64,000 nucleotides of DNA from Plazaster borealis (lineage: Eukaryota > Echinodermata > Asteroidea > Forcipulatida > Labidiasteridae), in NCBI GenBank assembly GCA_021014325.1, contig CM037473.1, positions 9,007,501 through 9,071,500 on the forward strand. The letters run 5' to 3'. Below are positions 30,401 to 41,600 of this stretch, in pieces (the first letter of the stretch is position 1; every line of letters starts with the position of its first letter). Position numbers and translations under genes: made by a program. Under the pieces are notes generated by a model. It did not search any database and was not told where the DNA came from. It saw nothing but the letters and a program-made list of their open reading frames with translations.

Positions 30401-33400
30401 TAAAAATCCGCTATATAGACGTGTACTCATCATGGCGCTGATATTCGCTCGTTATTTTTTTATAATGAAAGGTATGAGTTATGAAAAGACACCCATTTTA
30501 TGGAGCGCCTTGTAAGTGTTATAGGTGCTGTGGTGCAATCTGTAGCCAACCATGGCCTGCAACACCGGGGCAAACCCCCTCTCTTAAGGAAGTGTGGGTA
30601 GGCATGTTGTAATCGAGACCCGATAATTTATGACACCGAGACCGAGCCGGGACGGGAAGGTCCGAGACCTACATAAGGCATTTTTACGCGTGCATTACAC
30701 AACACCTACTAGGACCAGTCAAACAATATGGGGTCTTGCTCATCCAGGGACACACGTGTCATGACCGGGACTTGAACCCATACTGGAACCCAATATGAAT
30801 ACCTGACCGGTGCGCTCGGCCACCACGCGGTCCCCACGACATGCGGCACTAAGTGTGGTGTCACCATTATACGTCTTCCCATTCTAATTGTGAACAGAAT
30901 AGATTTCAGAGACATAGAACAATAATTTGTTCATGATATATTTTCAGATTATTTTCCACAGTTTACAAACACAACCAAAATACAAGACAATGCCGATTTT
31001 GGAGCTCCATTGAGGCACGAACCTACGAGCTTGAATGTAAACCACACACCTCTAACGCCTAACCAGTATGATAATGAAGCACGCCCTCAAGACCAAAAAG
31101 AAGCCAGGCCGCAATATGAAATTGCCACAATTTCCTCTAGTAGGGTAGGTCAGGAGTACCCACCCATCCCATCTGAGCATAGTGCACCCAATGCGTGCAG
31201 CTGCGTATGCTGTGCGGGTGGACAAAACCAAGAGGTAAAGGTAATGGGCGTGCCTATATAGGTTTAACGCCATGGTGAGACTCCTACTTGTTTGTCTCTC
31301 AAATGCAGACATCTTACTTGTTTCTTGCCATCAAAATCTATAAAAACAAACCTCCCAGTTTGATAAAACTTCCAAGGCTGCTGGTTGTTTAGTCTTAATT
31401 GAACGACATACTCTGCTCAAACCGATGGCTGCATCGACTGAATTTCAGCGAATGATTATAATGAAAAGAACATACCATAAAATAATAAGCTTAGAATACA
31501 GAACAAATTAATCATGATATAAATTCCACACAGTAAATTTCTGGAAAAGACCATAATTCGCCAAAAAGTATTGCTACTTTTGTCAACACGAAAATAGCTT
31601 GCATAGGCCTAAGTAGCCTACAACCATAGGAACAGAGTGGTACAACAACGTTTCAAAACTCCATATTATATGAATTCTGAAAATATTATTGTGTTCTACG
31701 GCTCTGAAAAGATTTGTTGTTTATAAACGATTCTTCATAATGGTGATAAAGAAGTAGGGTTTTAGAAAATTGCTTTGTAGTTTTAAAACGATTTATACAT
31801 TTTCAGCAACGCCCTCAACGGTTGGACAAATTGAAGTCGGGATGGCGCACGGTTCTCGTTGGAGCAACTATGCTTTTCTGTCCAGTGATTGCTGTTGTCT
31901 GGTGGTTTTGCAAGGTAAGGAAAACATGGAAATTTACGTTAAACTTTAAAATGTTAGCGAGTAAAACTGGTCCTTCATGATCAAAATGTGAGCATTACCT
32001 AGATCAACATTGAAAGCTGTCCAATACTTTCAAAACCTTACTTAAAGGTGATCGTACACGTTTGGTAATATACATTGGCATAAAAACTGACTTGGTAACA
32101 AGCAACAGAGAGCTGTTGATAGTATAAAACATTGTGAGAAACGACTCCCTCTGAAGTAACGTAGTTTTTGAGAAAGAGGTAATTTCTCACTAAAATAATA
32201 AAATCTTCTTGCAAGAAGTTTTTATTCCTATATCTGAAAGCACACAAATTTGTACAACAAGGGTGTTTTTTCTTTCATCATTTTCTTGCAACTTCGATGA
32301 CCAATTGTAGCCATTTTTTCACAGGCTTTTTATTTTATGCATATGTTGGGATTCACCAAATGAGAACACTGGTCTTTGACAATTACCGAACGTGTACGAT
32401 GCCTTTAAAGGCACTGAACACGTTTGGTAATTGTCAAGGACCAGTGTTCTCACTTGGTGTATCCCAACATATGCATAAAATAACAAGCCTGTGAAAATTT
32501 GGGCTCAATTGTTGGGCTCAAACTACGTTCCTTCAGAGGGAGTCGTTTCCTACATGTGTTATACTATCAACAGCTCTCCGTTGCTTGTTACCAAGTAAGT
32601 GTTTATGCTAACGTTGTTTTGAGTCATTACCAAACGTGTACGATACCTTTAAGTACAGTTTGTACTAAAATAATCAGTCACAATATAGAATACTCACAAG
32701 CTTTGGAAAGAACATACCGACCAGTCCCGTCGTATGAGATGGTGGTCTTTGCTCAAAAGCCTTTATCATAAACCATGCCAAATATGGGGCCGATGGTACC
32801 CCCCCCCCCAATATTATGTCCCCATACTTTAACACACTATTTTGCTCATTTACAGAGGTAACCCCCCCCTAAAACCCCTTAAAAGAATTCCTGAGATTCC
32901 AAGCACACAATGACGACACAATAGGGGGTACATCATGCCCCATATCGAGCACCAAGTGCTTTATAACGATGTTGCGACCTCTGTGTTGGGGATCCCTGCA
33001 CACACATTGATTGCCGCTTCTAAATCCCATAAAAAGGGATCAGACTATTCCGTCCATCCAGTCTCAAGCCGTGTGCTTTGGCAGTGCCTGTGGCCGGAAC
33101 GCCCAAAGTCATATTCTTCAACGTTGCCAATGCTGCCAATGGTCATAGCCGTAGCCGAAGTCGCTTTTCGTACACAGTGTCATGCCCCCTGCGTGTGTGT
33201 CCCCATACGATGGGTTGATGGAAGTTAAGTCAAAAGAGGGCGCTAGTAGTAGATGAAATTTCTACACACTTCGTCGTGGGGGGGGGGGGGGGGAGACACA
33301 CACACTATAGAATCTCCTGGGGACAGAATCCCCTGCCACACCGTACCGGCCTCAGTTTACTTTTGTATCGAGCTGAATGGACAGAAAACGAAGTTGGTAA

Positions 33401-33565
33401 AACCATAAGTCTATTGTGTGGTTCGATCAGCACCACATGCACAGTACAAGTTATTAACTCGGCCTTTGGCATGTTCTATTGCTGTGATCTTTAGATTGCC
33501 TATATATAGTTGAAACATTCATTTTGTTTTTATAGGGTAAGAAACAGCACGATGACAGGGACTAA
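27497..33565 (+). CDS. Uncharacterised single-pass membrane protein with a PTAPP motif, five exons, 211 residues
   Basis: Exons 27497-27557, 29758-29907, 30948-31234, 31807-31914 and 33536-33565 have good splice sites and matching phases, ending in TAA. I do not recognise the family. Residues 1-180 are hydrophilic and Pro/Asn/Gln-rich. PTAPP at 60-64 matches the P(T/S)AP motif bound by the ESCRT-I protein TSG101; EYPPIP lies at about 140-145. A cysteine cluster CSCVCC (154-159) could be palmitoylated. One hydrophobic segment (about 181-201, TVLVGATMLFCPVIAVVWWF) is followed by a ten-residue charged tail, KGKKQHDDRD, giving a tail-anchored or type III layout with no clear signal peptide. The frame is open upstream to an ATG at 27371, which would add 42 residues with a hydrophobic start, so the N-terminus is uncertain. 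Donor 31240 is an alternative to 31234. Function in trafficking is inference only. Confidence 0.72.
27655..27705. promoter_or_regulatory. Possible E2F/CCAAT promoter elements
   Basis: TTTCGCGC at 27659-27666 within a local CG cluster fits the E2F consensus (TTTSGCGC). A CCAAT box is at 27701-27705. They lie about 1.05 kb upstream of the first mapped PKMYT1 exon and 100 bp beyond exon 1 of the plus-strand gene. E2F/CCAAT control is common for G2/M genes, but the transcription start is unknown. Confidence 0.3.
27958..28330 (-). repeat. Inverted partial copy of the piggyBac-like MITE at 61282-61886
   Basis: It shares CAACCATATGGCGCTCC, TTACCATCATTGGAAAGATC, GGCGACTTTAATCGACTGTG and CTTGAGCCCCAATGG-type blocks with 61282-61886, partly rearranged. 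It lies in intron 1 of the membrane-protein gene. Confidence 0.6.
29440..29645. mobile_element. MITE with GCCCGATATGGGGCA ends
   Basis: The left TGCCCGATATGGGGCAT and right TGCCCCATATCGGGCA are inverted repeats. Relatives lie at 32772-32955 (opposite orientation) and 60983-61110. C- and G-runs lie just inside the ends. Confidence 0.7.
29989..30335 (+). mobile_element. tRNA-derived SINE, plus strand
   Basis: It reads GTGTTGTGGCCAAGCCGGTT, GAGTGTGGGTTCGAGTCC, CATTAAGCCGTAGGTCATGT and GAGGCATCCTTGGTTTTATT, colinear with 16976-17340. It lies 80 bp downstream of exon 2 of the membrane-protein gene. Confidence 0.75.
30700..30835 (-). mobile_element. tRNA-derived SINE head, minus strand
   Basis: The minus strand reads GGCCGAGCGCACCGGTCAGG and GTATGGGTTCAAGTCCCGG followed by GACACGTGTGTCCCTGG. 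Only the head and a short tail are recognisable. Confidence 0.6.
32046..32648. mobile_element. Two TTAA-flanked MITEs sharing one TTAA
   Basis: The first element (32046-32404) is full length; the second (32409-32648) has an internal deletion. Ends read AGGTGATCGTACACGTTTGG and AGGCACTGAACACGTTTGG. TTAA lies at 32042, 32405 and 32649. This is the second example in the window of neighbours sharing a single TTAA. Confidence 0.8.
32772..32955. mobile_element. MITE of the GATATGGGGCA family
   Basis: It contains CCATGCCAAATATGGGGC at the left and ATGCCCCATATCGAGCACC at the right. The inside is the reverse complement of 29440-29645 (CTGAGATTCCAAGCACACAA). Confidence 0.68.
33225..33345 (-). mobile_element. 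Fragment of the GGAGATTCTGTCCCC MITE
   Basis: It carries AAAAGAGGGCGCTA, a G-run at about 33278-33293 and AGAATCTCCTGGGGACAGAA, matching the reverse complement of 50813-50995. It ends CACACCGTACCGG. Confidence 0.6.
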
Positions 33566-34265
33566 GAAGAGCCAAGGAAGACGCCTCCAGAAGGATCCAA
33601 GTTACTGTTGCCATCCTCCGATACCATAGGCAGAATCTCATTTTCAGCAACAGAGGGCGCATTGTTTATAACTGTTTTTGTCGATATAATTTTAACTCCT
33701 TCATAATGCTTATTGGTTATTCGATTAGCCTATGTTATCTTAGTGTACCGTTGATACCCCCCCCCCCATTTCGGGCATCGGCTTGTTTTAAAGAAAAAGG
33801 CAAACGGAAACTTGGCCAGAAGTGCCCCCTAGATAAATGGTGCACCCCCTTGTGACCCCCTGAAATTTTACCCCATAGTTACGCCGCTGTTCCCAATACA
33901 ACAAAACATTAAGAACAATTAAGAGATCGATTAAGAAAGAACTCGCTCCGCGGCAGTGAAGATATTAACGAGAAGTCCCCTCGACTCCACTAAACGAAAG
34001 TAGTAGTCCCGGCCGATTTCCAACCTCCCGCCAAGGTAGTAGAGGACAGTTCTTTTCAGAACTAAGTAGTCTCCCCAATTCCAAAATCTACTCCGCGGCA
34101 GTAGAATTAGCAAGACAAGTTCTCAAAGAACAAATCTACACAGCAAAGTAGATACACATGGTGTTACCGCAAACTGAATATACATTGATACCTCACCATG
34201 CAATGCCTCAAATCCCATTGAGCAATAAAACATTCACTTTGTGTGCTTGTTACCATGAAATAAAT
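33566..34265. other. Intergenic between the membrane-protein gene and P450 gene A
   Basis: The two genes converge here. The region contains a short C-run near 33759 and a run of CTCCGCGGCAGT-type blocks repeated at 33946-33958 and 34090-34102. No gene was recognised. Confidence 0.5.
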
Positions 34266-37200
34266 CTAGATCAAGTCCTTGGCCAAGTCCAGATGGCAGT
34301 CCTTTCGCCTTATGGCACGTAAAGTGTACGGTAGGGGGTTCTTTGAAAGGCCCAGGCGACTGGCAAGGCTGACGTTGTCGGGGTTGCCGTCTGGCGCCCT
34401 CAACGTCAGCTGGTGGAGAATGTGAGTGACGTAGATGAAGAGTTCCATCTGGGCAAGCTGCTCTCCGAGGCAGCTCCGTCGTCCTGTGGAGATAACAAAG
34501 TTTATCCAAGACCCGGGATAGTGTATAGCTTTAATCTTATTGAACTGGGGTTATACAAACCACATGCATTATACCAACATGGAAATGTGTGTTCCTAATT
34601 GCTCGTACATTAAAAAGTAAAACCTTTTTGTAAACGTTTGGTAGTTGGAACCCACTGTTTGTATCAATCCTATAGAGGTGTAGATATACCATAAAACTAA
34701 CCTGTGAAAACTTCATTTCAAAAGGTAGTAGCGTTTTTGAGATATTGCCGAAAATCTGGAGCGGTTATGTCCACGCAGGAAGAATAATTTGCATTGGAAT
34801 ACACACTGACTCTGAGAAGCGTTACGGCCGTAACGTTTCTTAGATTCAAATTTGTTGGGATAAAAAGTGATATATTTTTCCATAATCGCAGTTTGAAGTG
34901 AAAAGTTTCTCTATCCAAAGCTGCTGTAATTCTAACCAAGTAAGTTTTTATTGCCATTAATTTTCAGAGTCATTACCAAACGTGTACGATACCATGCAGA
35001 TTTGATGGGATGGCCGGTTACGTCGGTGTATATACGAAGAAGGAAGTAACTAAATGGCTTAAGCATTCAATGTGCAAAATTGTGTTTCAAGAAAACTGAG
35101 TGTGAAAGTTTTATCAGTTTTCTGCCATTCATAAGTCATTGTAGGAAGGTTAGATTATGCATGGGAATGGGAAAACATGTCTTTGCGGGGTAATTCTAGT
35201 AACACCGTTGGAAAATGCACTTTGAACGCACTTCCAAAATTGTATTGCTTTACATTCAGTACTTTGTGTGCCTTGAAGAAGGACGTATAGAGCCCTTCTT
35301 CCGCGCATACAAAATGTCTGCTAACTTTCAAAGCGAAATTGTATTTCCAGTAATTTTAAAACAATTAAGGTCAACCAATATTCGCCTGTTTTAATTTAAA
35401 ATAGAAATGAATGAATTCAAAAAGATGATACAGTTTTAAGCAGGTAGCAGCAACATTATTTATTTTGTGTTGTACTCCCGGGTCACATTGACCCAGATTC
35501 CGAGTCCTAGCGGGCCGCGAGATTTTTTTCCTACGAACTTTGTGCAAACTTCTTTTGATAGCGCCCTCTTTTGAATCCTCCTCCTCCAGACCATGTTTAT
35601 TTCCCGGCCGTATGGGGACAAAAAGTTCGTAGGAAGAAAAAAAAATTATGCTAGCGGGCCTGACCCATACCTGGTTCAGGATTTTAACTTGAATTTTGAG
35701 TCAATTTGACCCATTTCTGGGTCAATGACACAGGTTCCGGGTCATACTAACACAGAAATGGGCCAGGCTCCACGGGACCCGGATAAATTCTGACCCGGAA
35801 GATTTTAGAGTGTAATGGCTATTCAATACGTCGAATTATCACTTACCAATTCCGAACTGTATCATGTGCTCGTGTTTGGAGAATCTCCCTTCTGCATCCA
35901 AGAACCTTTGGGGTCTGAAGACATCTGGCTCAGGGAAGACCTTAGGGTTGTAAAGCACTGCGTGAATGTTGGCGATCACAACCGCCTCCTTGGGGATGTA
36001 GTATCCGCGGAACTCTGTGTCTTCGATCGGTGAATGGGGGACACCTGTGTATAGATGAAGAAAGAAGACATCAGTTCATTTAAATTGAATTATGTATAGA
36101 CGATGTGACCTCTGACGTCATTCGAAAATCATAACATGATGCGCGCGCATGTCGCCGGGCAAAACCTTTGTGTACTGACAGCCAGCTGTAAAGGACACGC
36201 AATGTTACCATGAGTACGCGTCTTCTTTTGTCAACAGAGGGCGGTTGGAATGTAAACAGAGGTCACATCGTCTATATAATTGTACACTCTTCAAAAATCC
36301 TTTCGAATTATAACTTAAAAGCCCGCAATCCAAAACTGTGCCGTTTTGAATTCTAATTATTACAAGGTGTATGGGATGTAGAACTAAACCTAATTTACAA
36401 CTCACTATTAAAGGCACTAGACACGTTTGGTAATTACTCAAAATAAGTGTTAGCATAAAAACTTACTTGGTAAACGAGCAACGGACGGAGAGCTGTTGAT
36501 AGTATAACAATTGTGAAAAACGACTCCCTATGAAGTAACGTAGTTTTTGAGAAAGAGGTAATTTCTCACTAAAATATTTGAACCTGAAAAAGACTTCAGG
36601 CCTAAAGCCTTTTTCAGGCATCTGAAAGCACACAAATTATTTTGTGCAACAAGGGTGTTTTTTCTTTCATTGTTTTCTGCAACTTCGATGACCAATCTTG
36701 AGCCCAAATTTTCACAGGTTTGTTGTTTTATGCATATGTTGGGATACACCAAGTGAGAATACTGGTCTTTGACAATTACCAAACATGTCCAGTACCTTTA
36801 AACATTATGTTAATTTCGAAATAAGAGAAAGTGAAATGCTTGCTTTGCAAATAATTCCACTACCATTGTGCACTGGTGTATATCCTTTTTGAAAAGTGGA
36901 GAATGATTTTGAGAATGAGGTGTGTTGTGGCCGAGCGGTCTACTGCGTCAGATTCAAGTTCTGATGGCTGAATCATTGGAGGAGGTTCAGTTCCCGGTCA
37001 TGCTCTTGTGTTTATGAGCAAGGCACCGTAACCATATTGCTTCTCTTAACCCAGGTGTATAAGTGGAATCTGAAAGGCATGAGACAGTCTTGTGTTGTAT
37101 TAACCCATTAGCGCTAATTTAAGCAGCTTGGGTTTGTATGCTCTCCAGGGAGTTGAGAAAGTTAGAGGAATGGTATAAAAGTATGCCCGATGAACAGGGA

Positions 37201-40200
37201 TAATAGTGTTGTAAATCGCCTTGATCAAGCTACCATGTGCCCTTTATAATATAACAAGTTTTAGTATTGTTATTGATTATAAAATTTACGGATAACGATG
37301 AGATAAATTATATTAAATACGTTCAATGTAATTACATATCGTGGGGTCAGTGTTCTTAATACTTTTTTGTAATAAATCAAAAAGGACATAATTTAGGAGC
37401 TAACGCACGCTGTAAAAAGACGAACAAAATGTATGTATACACTAAGTAGTCTTTCTCACGCTCAAAAAGCAAAAGAACTATTGTTTCAATCATACCAGCC
37501 CGCACATAATATTACTGCGGACAAAACTTTTTGGCTTCCTGTCAATAACAGGTTTATTTACAAGTGTCGTAAATTGTTTGTGATTGATGCCATACCAGGG
37601 CCCAATTTCAAAGAACTGCATGGTTATAAGCAGAAAATAGTGCTTAACAAATTTCTGCTCAGCAACAATTAGCAGAAAACACATCATTAATACTTGGCTG
37701 GTAACTATTTTTTGGTAAGTACACTTGTTTTATGCTTTGCTAATTTTTAGCTTAAAAGCAGCTGTGAAATTGGACCCAGCTCTCAGCCGAATATCAGGCA
37801 AATTGTCAGCTGGACCAAGAGCAGCTTAGCAGAAAACTTTGCAAAATGTTTTTCTACTAAAACTGAGCAGAAAACCAGTCACTTTATGGTAGGTGTGGCA
37901 CGGTATTTGTGCGCTGGTAACCTTATTTTGGTAAGCAAAATTGTTTTGCATTTAAAGCAACTATGAAATTGGGCACTGCTCAGCGGTTAATATTGTTGCA
38001 CTAAATTAATTTCATAGATGCAAACATACCAAATGGCCCCGCTGACGTGTATCTCATCACCTCGTTCAAAGTTGCCTGCATGTAATGAAGCTTAGATCGG
38101 TCCGACCATTGAGGCAACCGATGACGTCCGACGACGTCATCCAACTCCTGCTGTATTTTCTCCTGGACGTCAGGGCGTTTGGTCATCATCAGCAGGAACC
38201 AGTCTATGACGGTCTCGGTGGTGTCTGTACCGGCACCGAACAGGTCCCCGAGCGCAGCGGCTGCTGCTGCTTCGTTGAAAGCGAAGGGAGAATCTTGTCT
38301 GAGGTAGTATTCCTGAAGGTAGGCGTCAAGAAAGTCACGGATGTTGTTGGAATCGAAAGTTCGCAGATGCTCTCTGACCTATAGACAAAAACAGAGAGAT
38401 GGATTTATACAATTTCTTCAACCGACTCAGAGAATATAACACCAAGACTGTATTAAAGGCATCGTACACGTTTTGTAATTGGAGCCTACTGTTTGTTTCA
38501 ATCCTATCTAGTTGTAGATAAAATACCATAAAACTAACCTGTGAAAATTTCATTTCAAAAAGTGGTAGCATTTTTGAGATATTGCCGAAAATCTGGAGCG
38601 ATTATATCCACACAGGAAGAATAATCTGCATTGGAACACACACTCTGAGAAGTGTTACCGTAACGCTTCTCAATACTCAAAATATTTGGGGGATCAAAAG
38701 TGATACATTTTTCCATAACTGCAGTCCTTCGAAGTAAAAAGTCTCTCAAAATGCATTATACTATCCAAAGCTGCTGTACTTGCAAGTAAGTTTTTATTGC
38801 CATAAATTTCCAGAGTCAGTACCAAACGTGTACGATGCCTTTAACTATATGCTTCGTCCAAAATATTGTTTTCCAAGTTAACTATCTCATGCTCATGCAA
38901 CCCCTCGTTGAGCGAATTCATTAGCTATACGGTCGGCAAAACATAATAAAGAAGTGTTATTATGGCCTTATTGTTACCCATTTTTTAATTTCAAGTAATA
39001 AACCACAAGGGATCTGACAAGGTAAATTTGAAATAATTTTGGGTTGAACAAAGACAAATTGACTAGAGCGGGACTTGAACCTGCGACCTGAGCTATCTGA
39101 CCCTAATGTTGGCGGTCTCCCAATTGTCGATATCTTTGTTCGGGGTGCCAGTCAGAAGCCATTTAACCTGTACTACCGTGTAAGCCAGGGATAGCCCAAG
39201 TTTACGATATGTGACTTGTGACCCAAATAAATTGATGTATAATCTACCTGTGGTTTGTATAACTCCTTTTCAAGATATTTCTGGATAGTCAAGATGCGGT
39301 GGTAGCCGCTTCCAGGAACATACTTCACCCAGGGAAGGAAGTTGACGGCACTCATGCCCAAATATTCAAACAACTCCATCATTTTGGATACCACATTCAG
39401 GAAGAAAGGGTCGCCGTAGTCCCACCGCCTACCGATGGTCAACTGACAGATGATGTTAGACACGGCAAGCCCGGTGAATTTGGCCGAGCGGAAGGGCTCT
39501 CCTTTCTGGTCGTCGAAGCTCAGGACGATGTGTCGAGCCTCGGTGCAGATTTTGCTCTCCATGGCAGCCCGACCCATGCCGAGGCTCCTCAGGGCTTTGA
39601 GGGCGAACCGTCTTTGTTCTTTCCAGTGATTTTCGTAAAATGACAAGACGATTCCTGTGTACGATATAGTGGCGAGAAAAAGAACAGTGTATTAGTGTGT
39701 GCAGAAATTGTTAGAAAAAGCTCCTTCCCTTATAGTTCCAATTAATAAAATCCGTTGCTTATCATGTGATTGCGTTGACATAAAACAACAATGAAGAAAA
39801 ACAATCATTTTGAAGATCGTCTTACTTTCCTTCCTCAAAGAATCTTGAATATAAAAGAATTGTCATTGTGTAAACGTGGATCTTTAACATACCTCCACCA
39901 GGACTACCTTCATGCACCTCATTGAACATGGTGAGACGTGGTCTGTCACTGAATGTGTCGCCTGATTTGACGAAAGCCTCTCTGATGCTGTCGTAGTCAT
40001 TTAGGACCACGACGAGGTGACTGCCAAGTCTGAAGCTAACAACGGGGCCGTAGGTCTTGCTCATTTCCGCGATGGTGTACTGAGGGGCCTCTCTGTCCAG
40101 TGACGGTATGATGCCCAGGATGGGCCAGCCCCATGGACCGGGAGGAAGCTGCAATCTCTTGAGCTTGGCGACTGCGGACTTGAGTTGTGCCTCTCTCTGC

Positions 40201-40373
40201 TTCCGTCTCCTGCTGACTCTCACTGAGATGACAGAGAGAATTACGGTCAGACATGCGAGGGAACGGAAGGACCTGCTCTGGTTCGCCAACCTCTCCAGGA
40301 ATCTGATGAAGAAAGCCATCGGCTTCCTTCGTCGTAAGACGTCATACATTTTTGTGTGAATTAGAGTAAACAC
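34266..40373 (-). CDS. Cytochrome P450 (CYP2-clan), tandem copy A, five exons
   Basis: Exons on the minus strand: 40373-39893, 39654-39248, 38378-38030, 36044-35847, 34483-34266, all in phase, 550 residues, stop TAG. Microsomal monooxygenases of this clan hydroxylate steroids, lipids or xenobiotics with electrons from POR. Visible: an N-terminal hydrophobic anchor (about 38-53), the hinge LPPGPWGWP (about 76-84), C-helix WKEQR (171-175), I-helix AGTDTT (345-350), K-helix EVMR (402-405), a PERF-like FRPQRF and the heme loop FGIGRRSCLG with Cys483. No key residue is missing, so the enzyme should fold. A second ATG eight codons in (40349) has better context, and the same pair of ATGs occurs in copy B. 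The substrate cannot be told; CYP1/CYP2/CYP17-like assignments are all possible. The introns hold several MITEs. Confidence 0.92.
34630..34996. mobile_element. Diverged TTAA-family MITE in P450 A intron 4
   Basis: It contains TTTGGTAGTTGGAACCCACT and CATTACCAAACGTGTACGAT, with the interior shared with 38457-38840 (GAAAATCTGGAGCG). The left TTAA is not intact. Confidence 0.6.
35507..35659. mobile_element. Short inverted-repeat element flanked by CTAGCGGGCC
   Basis: TTTTTTTCCTACGAACTTTG and AAAGTTCGTAGGAAGAAAA form inverted arms around GATAGCGCCCTCTTTTGAAT. The 10-bp direct repeat CTAGCGGGCC lies at 35507-35516 and 35650-35659. It sits inside a repeat rich in GGGTCA/TGACCC (35480-35810). Confidence 0.6.
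36412..36797. mobile_element. TTAA-flanked MITE in P450 A intron 3
   Basis: The ends AGGCACTAGACACGTTTGG and AAACATGTCCAGTACCT are flanked by TTAA at 36408 and 36798. An internal hairpin, GAAAAAGACTTCAGGCC, is shared with 63250-63622. Confidence 0.8.
36925..37190 (+). mobile_element. tRNA-derived SINE, plus strand
   Basis: It reads TGTTGTGGCCGAGCGGTCTA, GAGGTTCAGTTCCCGGTCAT, TTATGAGCAAGGCACCGTAA and GCTCTCCAGGGAGTTGAG. The group is as at 20865-21115. Confidence 0.68.
37598..37975. mobile_element. Two GGGCCCAATTTC-type MITEs
   Basis: The first copy, 37598-37777, has the end GGGCCCAATTTCAAAGA; the second, about 37790-37975, ends AACTATGAAATTGGGCAC. The end is about 55 bp from P450 A exon 3. 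Confidence 0.65.
38457..38840. mobile_element. TTAA-flanked MITE in P450 A intron 2
   Basis: The ends AGGCATCGTACACGTTTTG and CAAACGTGTACGATGCCT are inverted and flanked by TTAA at 38453 and 38841. Confidence 0.8.
39000..39200 (-). mobile_element. tRNA-headed SINE, minus strand
   Basis: It contains AAACCACAAGGGATCTGACA, TGAACAAAGACAAATTGACT and AGCGGGACTTGAACCTG (reverse of the B box). It is the family of 11770-11915. Confidence 0.65.
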
Positions 40374-40472
40374 ATCGATTTCAACAATATCAAACTACTC
40401 AATGAATAATGTTGTCAATTTGTTCTTGGTGGGCGCCCACAGCACGCTGTTAAATATTGACCATGAGAAACA

Positions 40473-40482
40473 TGCTTTATAT
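40473..40482 (-). promoter_or_regulatory. Candidate TATA box of P450 gene A
   Basis: The minus strand reads GATATAAAGC about 100 bp upstream of the first ATG of copy A. The position would fit a start site near 40445. It is one AT-rich match only. Confidence 0.25.
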
Positions 40483-41359
40483 CTCCGCGGTCAAGGAGGA
40501 ACAAGCCATGCAATGTCTCCATCCATCAGCCAAACAATTTTGTTTGCCATTAGGCTTTGCGCCAAGCCAAAGATAACTTTCTGTACAAAAAGTAATGGAA
40601 AGAACCACATCCGATGGTCCCATTTCACAAAGCTAATATAGGCAGAAACTATTACTAACCACATTTCTTTGTATAAAAACAAAAACTTAGTATAGGCATC
40701 AGTACGATCAGTATTGATTGTAATGCTGTGCCCGGACATAATGAGATATTGGCATCTCCCTATGCAGAGAAAGAGGGTTCATTTTCACAGCCCGCTCCGG
40801 GACCACCAAATGCAAAAAAAGGATTCCTCCCGGCTTATCAACAAAAGGTTTTTACGGACGTTGAATCTATGGCAACATTTTTCTGTGTAGTATGCTTAAA
40901 AAAAGGCTCCAGATTTGAGCTCGTAGTTTGCCAGGCTACTTGCAAGCACTGGAAATCGGGTGTAATATCATGCTCAAAACAAGTGTAGAAAAAAATTCCC
41001 GTACTGCGCGAAAATATAGGTGGGTAGAGGTAATTTCGGATCAGATATTTTGTGGAAGGTTGTATTTTTTAGCATTAAATTTAGAGCATGTGTACCCCGT
41101 ACTTTACAGGGGGTGACTTTGTCCTATGTCCCCCACATGTTAAATTGACATGGGCTGAAGGAAGTTGATTGAAGGCGCTGTCAGATAATATTTCTACACA
41201 ATTCGCCGTATGGGGGACAGAATCTCCGGGAACAGAATCTCCGGGGGACAGAATCTCCGGGGGACAGAATCTCCTGCCACATCAGGACCGCATTTTGCTT
41301 GGTGGGTAACCTGATTCTGCAAAGCAAAGATTTTATGTGCTTATCATGTTTGTATGTCA

Positions 41360-41600
41360 AAAAACTGGGGTGTTAAAATTGGCACCATGGGTTTGTCACA
41401 TATAGATACAAAAAACGAATCAAAATTTACACCATTAGGGCCTAAGGTGTTAAAATAACACTAATTTCTGCCAAAACAATTACACTGGTGTTTTTATAAC
41501 ACCCTATCAAGTTAATTTTGATTCTCTCTTCGGTATCTATAGTGTTACAACACCCATGGTGTAAATTATAACTCCCCTGTCTTTTGCAGTGTATATGTGC
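41360..41600. mobile_element. Palindromic GGTGTTAAAATTGGCAC element
   Basis: The ends AAAAAACTGGGGTGTTAAAA and the CCCTGTCTTTTGCAGTGT are inverted; the interior holds repeated TGTTAAAATAACAC blocks. Relatives lie at 44230-44405, 46355-46577 and 48765-49006. Confidence 0.7.

Noticed and set aside
39299..39643. Plus-strand open frames opposite P450 exon 2 (also 47000-47425)
   Set aside because: They are antisense shadows of the strongly coding minus-strand exons; their resemblance to each other follows from the P450 duplication.
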